Part shown: positions 1 to 7,356 of the stretch, in pieces | Numbering within the stretch: the first letter of the stretch is position 1 | Layout of the letters: the number at the start of each line of letters is the position of its first letter | Assembly: GCF_051860505.1 (NCBI RefSeq) | Contig: NZ_JBHYDX010000016.1 | Location: 1-64,000, forward strand | DNA: 64,000 nucleotides | Origin: Pannonibacter sp051860505 | Lineage (GTDB): Bacteria > Pseudomonadota > Alphaproteobacteria > Rhizobiales > Stappiaceae | Direction: 5' to 3' | Program-made: the position numbers and the translations under genes | Notes under the pieces: model-generated | Database searches by the model: none | Seen by the model: only the letters and a program-made list of their open reading frames with translations | What the model was told of the DNA's origin: nothing

Positions 1-2
1 AC

Positions 3-62
3 ATCTTCACCGATGAGGAATGCTACAACTTCTTCAAAGCCGCAGGATATGGAACTAATTAA
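3..62 (+). CDS. C-terminal end of an unidentified protein (partial)
   Basis: An open frame enters from the left edge and runs for 19 codons to a TAA at 60-62. The visible C-terminus reads IFTDEECYNFFKAAGYGTN. The other two forward frames are not open across this stretch. I do not recognise the family from so short a tail, so no function is proposed. The next gene in the same direction starts at 174. Confidence 0.5.
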   Translation: MFTDEECYNFFKAAGYGTN

Positions 63-173
63 ACGCGACACGCTCTAAAGGTTCATTGTGGTGACACGAG
101 CCCGCCTGTAGCGTTCCCTTTGGGGTTTTGTCAGGCGTGGCTTTTGGCCAGGCCCGGAATGCTTGGGGGCAAG

Positions 174-578
174 ATGACACTGCATGGACATTTTCACTGG
201 AATGAACTGAACACGCGCGATCCGGAACGGGCGCGTATGTTCTATGGCGCCACGCTGGGCTGGACCTTCTCGGAGACGCCGATGGATGACGGCGTCTATT
301 GGGTTGCCATGATGGACGGTTGTCCCGTCGCCGGCATCTTCACGATGACCAGCCCGGACTTCGACGGCTTGCCGGAGCACTGGTTTTCATATCTGGCCGT
401 CGACGATGTCGATGTGCGGGTTGCGCAGGCTGTAAAGGCGGGGGCTGAGTTGATCCGCCCGCCCTTTGAAGCTGCCGGGGCCGGGCGCCTTGCCATCGTG
501 CGCGATCCCTCTGGCGCGGTGCTTGGCTGGATCACGCCGGAAACCGTCAGCGAGACCGTCAGCGAGACCGGCAGCTGA
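174..578 (+). CDS. VOC family (glyoxalase/bleomycin-resistance fold) protein
   Basis: A protein of 134 residues. It starts HGHFHWNELNTRDPERAR and carries the typical VOC opening, a His/Asn-containing first strand followed by a helix and FYGATLGWTF. The second half repeats this beta-alpha-beta layout (SYLAVDDVDVRV, then IVRDPSGAVLGWITP), where the late Glu or Asp metal ligand is usual. Such proteins are metal-dependent dioxygenases, isomerases or binding proteins, and the substrate cannot be read from sequence. ATG 174 is preferred over the in-frame ATG at 120 because a G-rich Shine-Dalgarno-like stretch (164-170) precedes it and homology begins there. The last codons hold a short direct repeat encoding SETVSETGS, probably a disordered tail. 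Confidence 0.75.
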   Translation: MTLHGHFHWNELNTRDPERARMFYGATLGWTFSETPMDDGVYWVAMMDGCPVAGIFTMTSPDFDGLPEHWFSYLAVDDVDVRVAQAVKAGAELIRPPFEAAGAGRLAIVRDPSGAVLGWITPETVSETVSETGS

Positions 579-630
579 CGCTGCGACGGTCAAAGGGCTT
601 GCGCGGTTCAAGGGCCGTTGGTCGCCGCCT

Positions 631-996
631 TCAGGCCGCGCGGCTGTCTTTAGCGGGTGCTGGCAAGGCCGGGCTACTGGTCGCGGCCTGGTCGGCAACA
701 ACTGCCCGCAACTGATCCGCCTCACGATGCCATTTGTCGGCTTCGCTGCGCTTCACGCGGGCTTCCCGTCGCCACTTGCCCTGCTTGGCCCATGCTCCAA
801 GTCCGCCGATGGCGATGCCGGCCAGGATTGCGCAGAAGATCACCCAGAACAGCGGCACATCGGTGATCGTCAGGCGTGGATCCTGCGGATCAAAGGGATT
901 GAGCGAGATGTTGACGCCATGGCGGTTGGCAACAGACAGCGGCAACAACACAAGCGCAATGACGAACAGGATGATGTTCTTCAGGAAGCGTGTCAC
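631..996 (-). CDS. lapA: LapA-domain (DUF1049) inner-membrane protein
   Basis: A protein of 121 residues with two hydrophobic segments (about residues 7-24 and 47-66) followed by a charged helical stretch (WAKQGKWRREARVKRSEADKWHREADQL) likely to form a coiled coil on the cytoplasmic side. This is the layout of the LapA/DUF1049 family, which in enterobacteria works with LapB in controlling lipopolysaccharide synthesis through LpxC turnover. The gene lies 32 bp behind ihfB in the same direction, the usual place for lapA in proteobacteria. The Pro/Ala-rich C-terminus is not conserved in the family. The family call is good, but the LPS role in this organism is inferred. Confidence 0.75.
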   Translation of the reverse strand: MTRFLKNIILFVIALVLLPLSVANRHGVNISLNPFDPQDPRLTITDVPLFWVIFCAILAGIAIGGLGAWAKQGKWRREARVKRSEADKWHREADQLRAVVADQAATSSPALPAPAKDSRAA

Positions 997-1028
997 GGGT
1001 CTGAAGCCTTTCGCTTGAATGCAGGTAA

Positions 1029-1337
1029 TCAGTCGTCGTCGTCTTCACCGTGATCAACGCCATCATTGAGGCGTTCGCGCATTTCCTTGCCCGTCTTGAA
1101 GAAGGGCACGTATTTCTCGTCCACGTCGACCTTCTGGCCGGTGCGGGGATTGCGACCGACGCGAGCCGGGCGGTTCTTGACGGAAAAGGCACCAAAGCCA
1201 CGCAACTCGACACGGTCCCCACGCATCAGCGCTTCGGTGACCTCATCAAGGATGGCGTTGACGATGTTCTCGACGTCCCGCTGGTAGAGATGCGGGTTCT
1301 GTTCGGCGATGCGCTGAACCAGTTCGGACTTGATCAT
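1029..1337 (-). CDS. ihfB: Integration host factor subunit beta
   Basis: A protein of 102 residues with the full HU/IHF fold: MIKSELVQRIAEQNPHL at the N-terminus, then VELRGFGAFSVKNRPARVGRNP and TGQKVDVDEKYVPFFKTGKE. The Arg/Pro-rich beta arm (RPARVGRNPRTG) inserts into the DNA minor groove and bends it. With IhfA it forms the IHF heterodimer used in recombination, sigma-54 promoters and nucleoid structure. The start at 1337 overlaps the sppA stop by 4 bp, indicating translational coupling. A longer frame to 1388 exists but adds only a basic non-homologous extension. The acidic GEDDDD-type tail is common in alphaproteobacterial IhfB. Confidence 0.95.
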   Translation of the reverse strand: MIKSELVQRIAEQNPHLYQRDVENIVNAILDEVTEALMRGDRVELRGFGAFSVKNRPARVGRNPRTGQKVDVDEKYVPFFKTGKEMRERLNDGVDHGEDDDD

Positions 1338-2338
1338 TCCCCGCCCCCTCGTTTTGCTTCTGTCTCTGCCGCGTTGGGAGCGTGCCAAACAGAGACCAGT
1401 CCGTCAAGCGTAAGGCTCGGGGAAATCAATCCTTTAGCGTCCGAAACGTGGCCGATCAGCGCGCTGACCGCCCCTTCGCCCAGGCTATGGCCGATCTGGG
1501 CAGCGAAAGGCAGATTGCCTGCCTCCTTGGGGACCTTCCAGGTCACGACGGGCAATCCGCCGGGGACGCCTTTTTCGGCGCGCAGCCAGGCAATCGCTGT
1601 ATCCTCTCCGCCGATGGCGTCGATCAGGCCAGCTTCTTTCGCGCGGTATCCGGTCAGGATCGCGCCATTGGCCAGTTCCCGGGCACGAGCATCGTCGAGA
1701 TTGCGGCGGTCGGCGACCAGACGCACGAACCAGTCGTAGCTGTCGCCCACCAGTGTCTCCAGCACCTGACGGGCTTCCGGGCTTGTTGCGGAATAGAAAT
1801 CCGGTTCGGCCTTCAGGGGAGAGCTTTTCACCGCATCCATCTCGATACCGAGCGTGGTGAGCAGTTTTTCGATGTTGCCGTACTGGAAAAGCACGCCGAT
1901 GGAGCCGGTAATGGAATTGTAGCGGGCAACGATATGGTCGCTGGCCAGGGCAATCATGTAGCCGGCCGAGGCGCCGACCGTCCTGATCTCTGCGACCAGC
2001 GGCTTCTTGTTTGCCAGTTCGGTCAGTGCTTCATACAGCGCTTCACCGCCCGTGGTGCTGCCGCCGGGCGAGTTGATGGACAGGATCACACCTTTGACAG
2101 CCGTTGATTCCGAGATATCCCGGATCATCTTCAGTTGCTGGCGGTCATCCAGAATCACGCCATCGATGGCAATGCGGGCAATATGGGCTGAGCGGCGCGA
2201 GGCATCGGCGAGGCCTGTGACAGCGACAATTGCAGCGCCAAGGGCTACAGCAAGGATCAAAAAGGCGGCGACCCGCCAGAACGTCAGTTTCCGGCGCAGG
2301 CGGCGGCGGTCGACTATGGCATCGGGATCCAGGGACAT
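1334..2338 (-). CDS. sppA: Signal peptide peptidase SppA, short (36 kDa) type
   Basis: A protein of 334 residues, the short single-domain SppA form rather than the 600-residue tandem form. One membrane anchor lies at about residues 21-40, and the rest is a ClpP-like serine protease domain outside the cytoplasm. The oxyanion loop is NSPGGSTTGGEA (89-100). The probable Ser nucleophile is S124 in VGASAGYM, and the Lys general base is probably K176 in SPLKAEPD. It cleaves signal peptides left in the membrane after secretion. It is the first gene of an sppA-ihfB-lapA run. The leader just upstream forms a 9-bp stem-loop (2355-2378). Confidence 0.92.
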   Translation of the reverse strand: MSLDPDAIVDRRRLRRKLTFWRVAAFLILAVALGAAIVAVTGLADASRRSAHIARIAIDGVILDDRQQLKMIRDISESTAVKGVILSINSPGGSTTGGEALYEALTELANKKPLVAEIRTVGASAGYMIALASDHIVARYNSITGSIGVLFQYGNIEKLLTTLGIEMDAVKSSPLKAEPDFYSATSPEARQVLETLVGDSYDWFVRLVADRRNLDDARARELANGAILTGYRAKEAGLIDAIGGEDTAIAWLRAEKGVPGGLPVVTWKVPKEAGNLPFAAQIGHSLGEGAVSALIGHVSDAKGLISPSLTLDGLVSVWHAPNAAETEAKRGGGE

Positions 2339-2354
2339 GCGGCGCTATCTCCGT

Positions 2355-2378
2355 GAGGACTGACCCTCGTCAGTCCTC
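2355..2378 (-). promoter_or_regulatory. Stem-loop in the sppA leader
   Basis: GAGGACTGA (2355-2363) and TCAGTCCTC (2370-2378) form a perfect 9-bp inverted repeat with a 6-nt loop. It ends 16 nt before the sppA start codon and has no U-run, so it is not a standard terminator. It could be an operator or an mRNA structure. Confidence 0.4.
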
Positions 2379-2546
2379 ATGGCTACACAGCCGCAGTGGG
2401 CTTGAAAAGGCCATATCCTTCAGAATCTGCCTGCGGCAGTTTCATCGCCATGGCGCGCAGGGGCCAGACCTAGCACATTTCCGTCAGCCTTGAGCCTGTT
2501 CAGGCCTTGGGCGACGGGGATACGGAACGGCAGTTTCCGGAGGATT

Positions 2547-2843
2547 TCAGCTGACGCGCTGGAGTCCGATGGTCTTTGCCGTCTGGTCTTTCGTCTGCAT
2601 CGTCGCGAGTGTTGCCCTCAGGGCACTGACTTGCATATCGGCAAGGTCGTCCATGGTTCGGACACCGGCCAGTTCTGCAGTAAAGCCACAAGCGCTCAGG
2701 TGTCCGTTGTCGAAGAGATAGCGCATCGCAAGAACGGCTGGATGCGGGGCTGCCGGTGCGGCCTCGTCTCTCGGGTCACGATGTTCGATAATATAGCGCT
2801 CCAGCTCGAAATCCGTCTGGATCTGCGGTTCGGATGCACGCAT
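2547..2843 (-). CDS. Hypothetical 98-residue protein
   Basis: I do not recognise this protein. It begins MRASEPQIQTDFELERYII and is preceded by a strong AGGGAGG Shine-Dalgarno sequence six nucleotides before the ATG, which is why I chose 2843 over the longer frame to 2906. The sequence is acidic in its first half, contains a Pro/Ala-rich segment (DEAAPAAPHPAV) and then a likely helical stretch (FTAELAGVRTMDDLADMQVSALRATLATMQTKDQ). There is no signal peptide or membrane segment, so it is probably cytoplasmic. It stands alone between sppA and a divergent lytic transglycosylase gene. The ribosome-binding site is the main evidence that it is expressed. Confidence 0.55.
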   Translation of the reverse strand: MRASEPQIQTDFELERYIIEHRDPRDEAAPAAPHPAVLAMRYLFDNGHLSACGFTAELAGVRTMDDLADMQVSALRATLATMQTKDQTAKTIGLQRVS

Positions 2844-3092
2844 TCCGGTCCTCCCTATGCCACATTCGTGACCGGCGGTCTGAAGCTTGCCGGCTGAGAA
2901 TTTCACTTTGTGACAAACAAGTTGCGGAACACTTGCAGGGCAAAATCCTGTTCATGATACGGTTAAACAGATGGAAATACGCCACAATGAGCGACGCTCG
3001 CCACATAGGTGCCGTTTTCGGGCGGTTGTGTGAGGAATTGCTGGTCTGCCCGTTCACCGGGGACGGTGTTCCCCGCTCCGGAGGTTGTTCTC

Positions 3093-3917
3093 ATGCGCAA
3101 GAACCTGCGCTCGTTCATTGCTGGTGTCTCTTTTTCTGCCGTCGTTCTGTCTGCTCCGGCAGCCTTGGCGGCAAAATGTGGCTCTGATGCCAGCGGCTTT
3201 GCGGCCTGGCTCCAGGCGTTCAAGCAGGAGGCCACGTCCAGGCACGGACTGAGTTCCTACACCGTTTCTGCGGCTTTGAACGGCGTCACCTATGATGCGC
3301 AGGTGATCAAGCTTGATCGGAACCAGAAGTCCTTCAAGCTGAGCTTTGACGAATTCTACAAGCGCCGGGTCAACAACGCGCTGATCAAACGTGGTCAGAC
3401 CCTCTGGGCGCAATATGGCGGCCTGTTCTCCCGGATCGAACGCGATTACGGCGTGCCGCCGCAGATCATCCTTGCAATCTGGGGGCTGGAGACTGGCTAT
3501 GGCTCGGGATCGGGCAAGATGCAGGTCGTCCGCTCGCTCGCCACGTTGTCTTACGATTGTCGCCGCAGTGAGTTCTTCACGCGCGAACTCGTCGCGGCAC
3601 TCAAGATCATCGAGAATGGCGACAAGGCGCCGGAAGACATGCGCGGTGCCTGGGCCGGCGAGCTTGGCCAGACGCAGTTCCTGCCGAGTTCCTATGTCAA
3701 TTACGCCGTCGACTATGACGGCGACGGCAAGCGTGATCTGATCCGGTCTGTTCCTGATGTTCTGGCGTCCACTGCCAATTATCTGAAGCAGAAAGGTTGG
3801 CGGCCGGGTGAAGGCTGGGGTCCGGGCAGCGCCAATGAGGCTGTCCTGCGCGACTGGAACAGGGCCGAGGTCTATGTGAAGACCATCGGCGTGATGGCTG
3901 AAAAGCTCGAGAACTGA
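3093..3917 (+). CDS. Lytic murein transglycosylase, MltB-like, exported
   Basis: A protein of 274 residues with a Sec signal peptide (about residues 1-27, cleavage near ALAAKC). The catalytic domain contains IWGLETGYGSGSG, in which E133 is the expected catalytic acid, and WAGELGQTQFLPSSYVNYAVDYDGDGKRDL, typical of the MltB/SLT family 3 fold. It cleaves the MurNAc-GlcNAc bond of peptidoglycan and forms 1,6-anhydro-MurNAc ends in the periplasm. Many alphaproteobacterial relatives carry a C-terminal peptidoglycan-binding domain, and this one stops after the catalytic domain. ATG 3093 has GGAGG about 8 nt upstream. The longer frame from 3009 lacks such support and would bury the signal peptide. 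Confidence 0.9.
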   Translation: MRKNLRSFIAGVSFSAVVLSAPAALAAKCGSDASGFAAWLQAFKQEATSRHGLSSYTVSAALNGVTYDAQVIKLDRNQKSFKLSFDEFYKRRVNNALIKRGQTLWAQYGGLFSRIERDYGVPPQIILAIWGLETGYGSGSGKMQVVRSLATLSYDCRRSEFFTRELVAALKIIENGDKAPEDMRGAWAGELGQTQFLPSSYVNYAVDYDGDGKRDLIRSVPDVLASTANYLKQKGWRPGEGWGPGSANEAVLRDWNRAEVYVKTIGVMAEKLEN

Positions 3918-4042
3918 TCCGGATCGAGACCGGTTGGTGCGGTTCTGATTTTTTTTGCCAAGTGACGCGGAATTGCCGGCGAGAGGGCGCCGGCACCGAT
4001 GCGCCGGTGATGTGTGTCGCTGGCCTGTTTCAGGAGTTGCTG

Positions 4043-4501
4043 ATGTCGCGGTCCTCCCTCGTTTCCCTGTTGGTTTTCCTTGTGCTGGTTGTCGGTGGCG
4101 GGTTGTTCATCGGCGCCACCAATCTGCCGGGCGAATGGTACGCCGGGCTGGTGAAGCCATCCTTCACGCCGCCAAACTGGCTGTTTCCGCCGGTCTGGAC
4201 CCTGCTTTACATCGCCATTGCCGTGGCGGGCTGGCGTGTGTGTGCCCTGGGGCTGGCCGCCGCCCCGTTCCGGCTTTGGGTCTTGCAACTGGTGCTCAAC
4301 TTCGCCTGGAGTCCGGTGGTCTTCACGTTGCACCGGCTGGATTTCGGTCTGGGCATCATCCTGGCGCTGCTGATCACCATTGTTCTGTTTATCCGGGTGT
4401 CCTGGCCTGCCGATCGCCTGGCGGCGCTGCTGTTTCTGCCCTACGCGGTCTGGGTTGCCTATGCCAGCGCATTGAACGGGGCTCTGGTGGTCCTCAACTG
4501 A
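4043..4501 (+). CDS. tspO: TspO/MBR family tryptophan-rich sensory membrane protein
   Basis: A protein of 152 residues with five hydrophobic helices and the family landmarks WYAGLVKPSFTPPNWLFPPVWTLLY near the N-terminus and LNFAWSPVVF in the fourth segment. TspO proteins bind porphyrins and related ligands in the membrane. In Rhodobacter TspO modulates photosynthesis genes, and in rhizobia it responds to nutrient stress. ATG 4043 follows CAGGAG by 6 nt. The longer frame from 3962 adds a non-hydrophobic segment and is not supported. It sits alone between a lytic transglycosylase and an acyl-CoA synthetase, so context gives no further hint. Confidence 0.93.
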   Translation: MSRSSLVSLLVFLVLVVGGGLFIGATNLPGEWYAGLVKPSFTPPNWLFPPVWTLLYIAIAVAGWRVCALGLAAAPFRLWVLQLVLNFAWSPVVFTLHRLDFGLGIILALLITIVLFIRVSWPADRLAALLFLPYAVWVAYASALNGALVVLN

Positions 4502-4610
4502 TCCGGCACGACCGTTTACCGGCTTAACAACGGACCTTTCCTCCTCTATTGCGCTGCAGCACGAGCCTCATTAGGCTCTGCCGCCTTGGAATGATGAGAA
4601 AGGTCAGCCG

Positions 4611-6239
4611 ATGCTCAGCCGGGCGACGGATTTCGACAGCCTGAGTGCCGGGTTCTCCTGGAACCTGCCGGCGCGCTACAATATCGCCCGCTCTGTCTGC
4701 GACGACTGGGCGGCCCGCGAGCCGAGCCGTCTTGCAATCCGGCAGGTGTTTCCGGATGGCAGCGTGCGTGACTGGACCTACTCCGGTCTTGCCGCCGCCT
4801 CCAACCGCTTTGCCAATGTTCTGGCCGCCCGGGGCATCAAGCCGGGGGACCGGGTGGCGCTCCTGCTGCCGCAGGCTCCGGAAACCGCAATCGTTCATCT
4901 GGCCGTCTACAAGCTTGGCGCCATTGCGGTGCCACTGGCGGCTCTGTTCGGCTCGGATGCGCTGCGTTACCGGCTGACCGATTCCGGTGCGCGCGTGCTG
5001 GTGACCAATGCGGCGGGCCTGGCCAAGGTCGCACCCTTGCGCCCTGATCTGCAAGGCCTGGAACAGGTGATCAGCGTCGACGGGGCGGGGGATGGTGCAG
5101 ACGGGTTCGAGGACCTGATGCAGCGGGCCCGTGATACCTTCACCTGTCTGGACACCGGTCTCAACGATCCAGCCCTGATGATCTACACCTCCGGCACCAC
5201 TGGCCAGCCGAAGGGCGTCTTGCATGGTCACCGGGTGCTGCTCGGGCATCTGCCGGGCATTGAACTGTCGCAGGAATTTCTCGGCCAACCGGGTGATCTG
5301 CTCTGGACCCCGGCCGACTGGGCCTGGGCGGGCGGGCTGCTCAATGCGCTGTTTCCTTCGCTTCACCTCGGCGTGCCGGTGATTGCCTTTTCGGCGCAGA
5401 AATTTGATCCGGAACAGGCGTTCCACCTGATTGCAACCCAGGGCGTGCGCAACGTGTTCGTTCCGCCCACCGCGTTGAAAATGATGCGCGCGGTCGAAAA
5501 CCCGGGCCGCCGGTTTGATCTCAAGCTGCGCAGCATCGGCTCGGCCGGTGAGGCGCTCGGACGTGAGGCGTTTGAGTGGACCCGCAGTGAACTGGGCCTG
5601 CCGGTCAACGAGTTCTACGGCCAGACAGAGTGCAACGCGGTCCTTGGCTCCTGCGCCGGGCTCGGCGTGTCGCGCCCGGGCGCCATCGGGCGTGCCATCC
5701 CGGGCCACGAGGTTGCGATCATCGGACCGGACGGCGTGGTGCTGCCGCGTGGAGAACAGGGCCAGATTGCCGTGCGGCGGCCGGATCCTGTGATGTTCCT
5801 GCAGTACTGGAACAAGCCGGAGGCGACAGCGGAGAAGTTCATCGGCGACTGGATGACCACCGGCGACCAGGGGGTGATGGACCGGGATGGCTATGTCGAG
5901 TTCATCGGCCGGGACGACGATGTCATCACCTCGGCCAGCTATCGTATCGGTCCCGGTGAGATCGAGGATTGCCTCCTCACTCATCCAGCCGTGAAACTGG
6001 CGGCGGCCATCGGCAAGCCGGACGCCCTGCGCACCGAAATCGTCAAGGCCTATGTGGTTCTGGCCGAAGGCTACCAGGGCGATGAAGCCCTGGCACAGGA
6101 GATCCGCGCCCATGTGCGCACGCGTCTGTCGGCGCATGAATATCCGCGCGAGATCGCGTTTCTGGATGAACTGCCGATGACCACCACGGGGAAGATCATC
6201 CGGCGCGAATTGCGGGAGCGGGCGAAGGCAGAGGGCTGA
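4611..6239 (+). CDS. AMP-forming acyl-CoA synthetase (medium-chain, ACSM-like)
   Basis: A protein of 542 residues with all ANL superfamily motifs: the phosphate loop YTSGTTGQPKG at 192-202, EFYGQTECN for adenine and acyl binding, MTTGDQGVMDRDGYVEFIGRDDDVI at the domain hinge, and the C-terminal TTTGKIIRREL whose lysine (about K528) catalyses adenylation. It activates a carboxylic acid with ATP to the acyl-AMP and then the CoA thioester in the cytoplasm. The TPADWAWAGGLLNALFPSL segment resembles the medium-chain/ACSM branch more than acetyl-CoA synthetase. The chain-length preference is not readable. It is apparently monocistronic, with a convergent neighbour starting at 6250. Confidence 0.9.
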   Translation: MLSRATDFDSLSAGFSWNLPARYNIARSVCDDWAAREPSRLAIRQVFPDGSVRDWTYSGLAAASNRFANVLAARGIKPGDRVALLLPQAPETAIVHLAVYKLGAIAVPLAALFGSDALRYRLTDSGARVLVTNAAGLAKVAPLRPDLQGLEQVISVDGAGDGADGFEDLMQRARDTFTCLDTGLNDPALMIYTSGTTGQPKGVLHGHRVLLGHLPGIELSQEFLGQPGDLLWTPADWAWAGGLLNALFPSLHLGVPVIAFSAQKFDPEQAFHLIATQGVRNVFVPPTALKMMRAVENPGRRFDLKLRSIGSAGEALGREAFEWTRSELGLPVNEFYGQTECNAVLGSCAGLGVSRPGAIGRAIPGHEVAIIGPDGVVLPRGEQGQIAVRRPDPVMFLQYWNKPEATAEKFIGDWMTTGDQGVMDRDGYVEFIGRDDDVITSASYRIGPGEIEDCLLTHPAVKLAAAIGKPDALRTEIVKAYVVLAEGYQGDEALAQEIRAHVRTRLSAHEYPREIAFLDELPMTTTGKIIRRELRERAKAEG

Positions 6240-6249
6240 GCCTTCCCCG

Positions 6250-7356
6250 TCAGCGCCGTTTCAAACGATGATACAGGTGCCGCGCGGCGCGGAATGCGAA
6301 GCGATCTGCCGCCTGCACAGCCGCGACTGGCGCCGCCAACGGGCCCCGCGTGAAGCGGAACGTGGCATATGTCATGCGCCCGCGCCACAGCGGGTTGATC
6401 ATCGGATGGTCGGGGATGGCCAGAGAATCGCCGCCTCCGGACCGGCAGGGATCATTCACCCCGTTGCGTAGCGCCTGCAGCGTGATGCGCTGGCCGGGAG
6501 AAAAGCGGGCAAGTTCCTCGGCATAGGCGATCTTCCAGGCATAGGCCCGGCCGCCATGCTCTGCCATTACCAGGAGCGCGATCGCGCGCCCATCGAGCCG
6601 CAAGGCCTCGACCTGCAGTGCGTCTGCCGTCGCCAGCGCGGCCACGAAGCTGCGCGCGAAGGCGTCGGTCTGTCCGTTGCTGGCGAGCGCCGTGCCCGAG
6701 CGCCCCTTCCAGCCGGCAGCTTCCAGGGTCAGGAAGTCCTCGAAGGCGGACAGGGCCGCCGCACCCCGGTAACTTTCCTCGCGCACGTCGCCAAGCTCCT
6801 GCAGACGGCGCGCCAGCCGATCGTATTCCTTGCGCCGCTTGCCGGTCATGACCTCTGCCAGCTGCTGCGCCCCTTCAGCGCCTGCCGCATGGGCCGCGCG
6901 GTCCTCGGCGGGTCCTTGCGTAATGGTCCAGCCGCTTGCGCCCTGGCGCAGCAGGCGGGCAACCGGCCCTTCCAGCGGCAGGAACGGGATATCAAGGCTG
7001 CTTGCGCCCGGCAGGGCGGCAACAGAAGAGGCCGCTTCCAGGAACCCGGGAATGGCGTCGGCAGGGCATTGCGGGTGGACCAGTGGCGTGCCGAGCGGGC
7101 CATATTCGCTGGCCCAGAGCGTTGCCGTCGGGACAAGGAACCCCGCCTGCCGTCGCCCAACGGGCGCTGCCATCAGCCAGCGGCCTGTGGCCGCCTCCTT
7201 GACGACGGCAAGGTGCAACTGGCCGCGTTTCAGATGGGCGGCATAAGGCAGCAGGAAGCCTGGACCGAAGAACGGATTTGGCTCCAGCGCCTCGGCATAG
7301 AGCTGGTTCCAGGCGGTATTTTCAGCGAGCGGGCACAGGCGGGTGGTGAAGGTCAT
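6250..7356 (-). CDS. GNAT/FemAB-like acetyltransferase (BioF2-like domain)
   Basis: A protein of 368 residues without signal peptide. It begins NTAWNQLYAEALEPNPFFGPGFL, the usual opening of the CelD/BioF2 (FemAB-like) acyltransferases linked to cell-surface polysaccharide work. The second half holds KRRKEYDRLARRLQELGDV, FLTLEAAGWKGRSGTALAS and ALRLDGRAIALLVMAEHGGRAYAWKIAYAEELARFSPG, matching the GNAT-type core. Its start overlaps the stop of the flippase gene upstream by 4 bp, so the two are translationally coupled. Together they suggest modification and export of an extracellular polysaccharide or glycolipid. The substrate is unknown. Confidence 0.75.
   Translation of the reverse strand: MTFTTRLCPLAENTAWNQLYAEALEPNPFFGPGFLLPYAAHLKRGQLHLAVVKEAATGRWLMAAPVGRRQAGFLVPTATLWASEYGPLGTPLVHPQCPADAIPGFLEAASSVAALPGASSLDIPFLPLEGPVARLLRQGASGWTITQGPAEDRAAHAAGAEGAQQLAEVMTGKRRKEYDRLARRLQELGDVREESYRGAAALSAFEDFLTLEAAGWKGRSGTALASNGQTDAFARSFVAALATADALQVEALRLDGRAIALLVMAEHGGRAYAWKIAYAEELARFSPGQRITLQALRNGVNDPCRSGGGDSLAIPDHPMINPLWRGRMTYATFRFTRGPLAAPVAAVQAADRFAFRAARHLYHRLKRR

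Noticed and set aside
4563..4578. GAGCCT/AGGCTC hairpin before the acyl-CoA synthetase as a terminator for tspO
   Set aside because: The stem is only 6 bp and no T-run follows, so it is too weak to call.
4524..6137. 537-codon open frame on the minus strand over the acyl-CoA synthetase
   Set aside because: The plus-strand gene has complete ANL motifs; the antisense product is Arg/Gln/His-rich with no signature.
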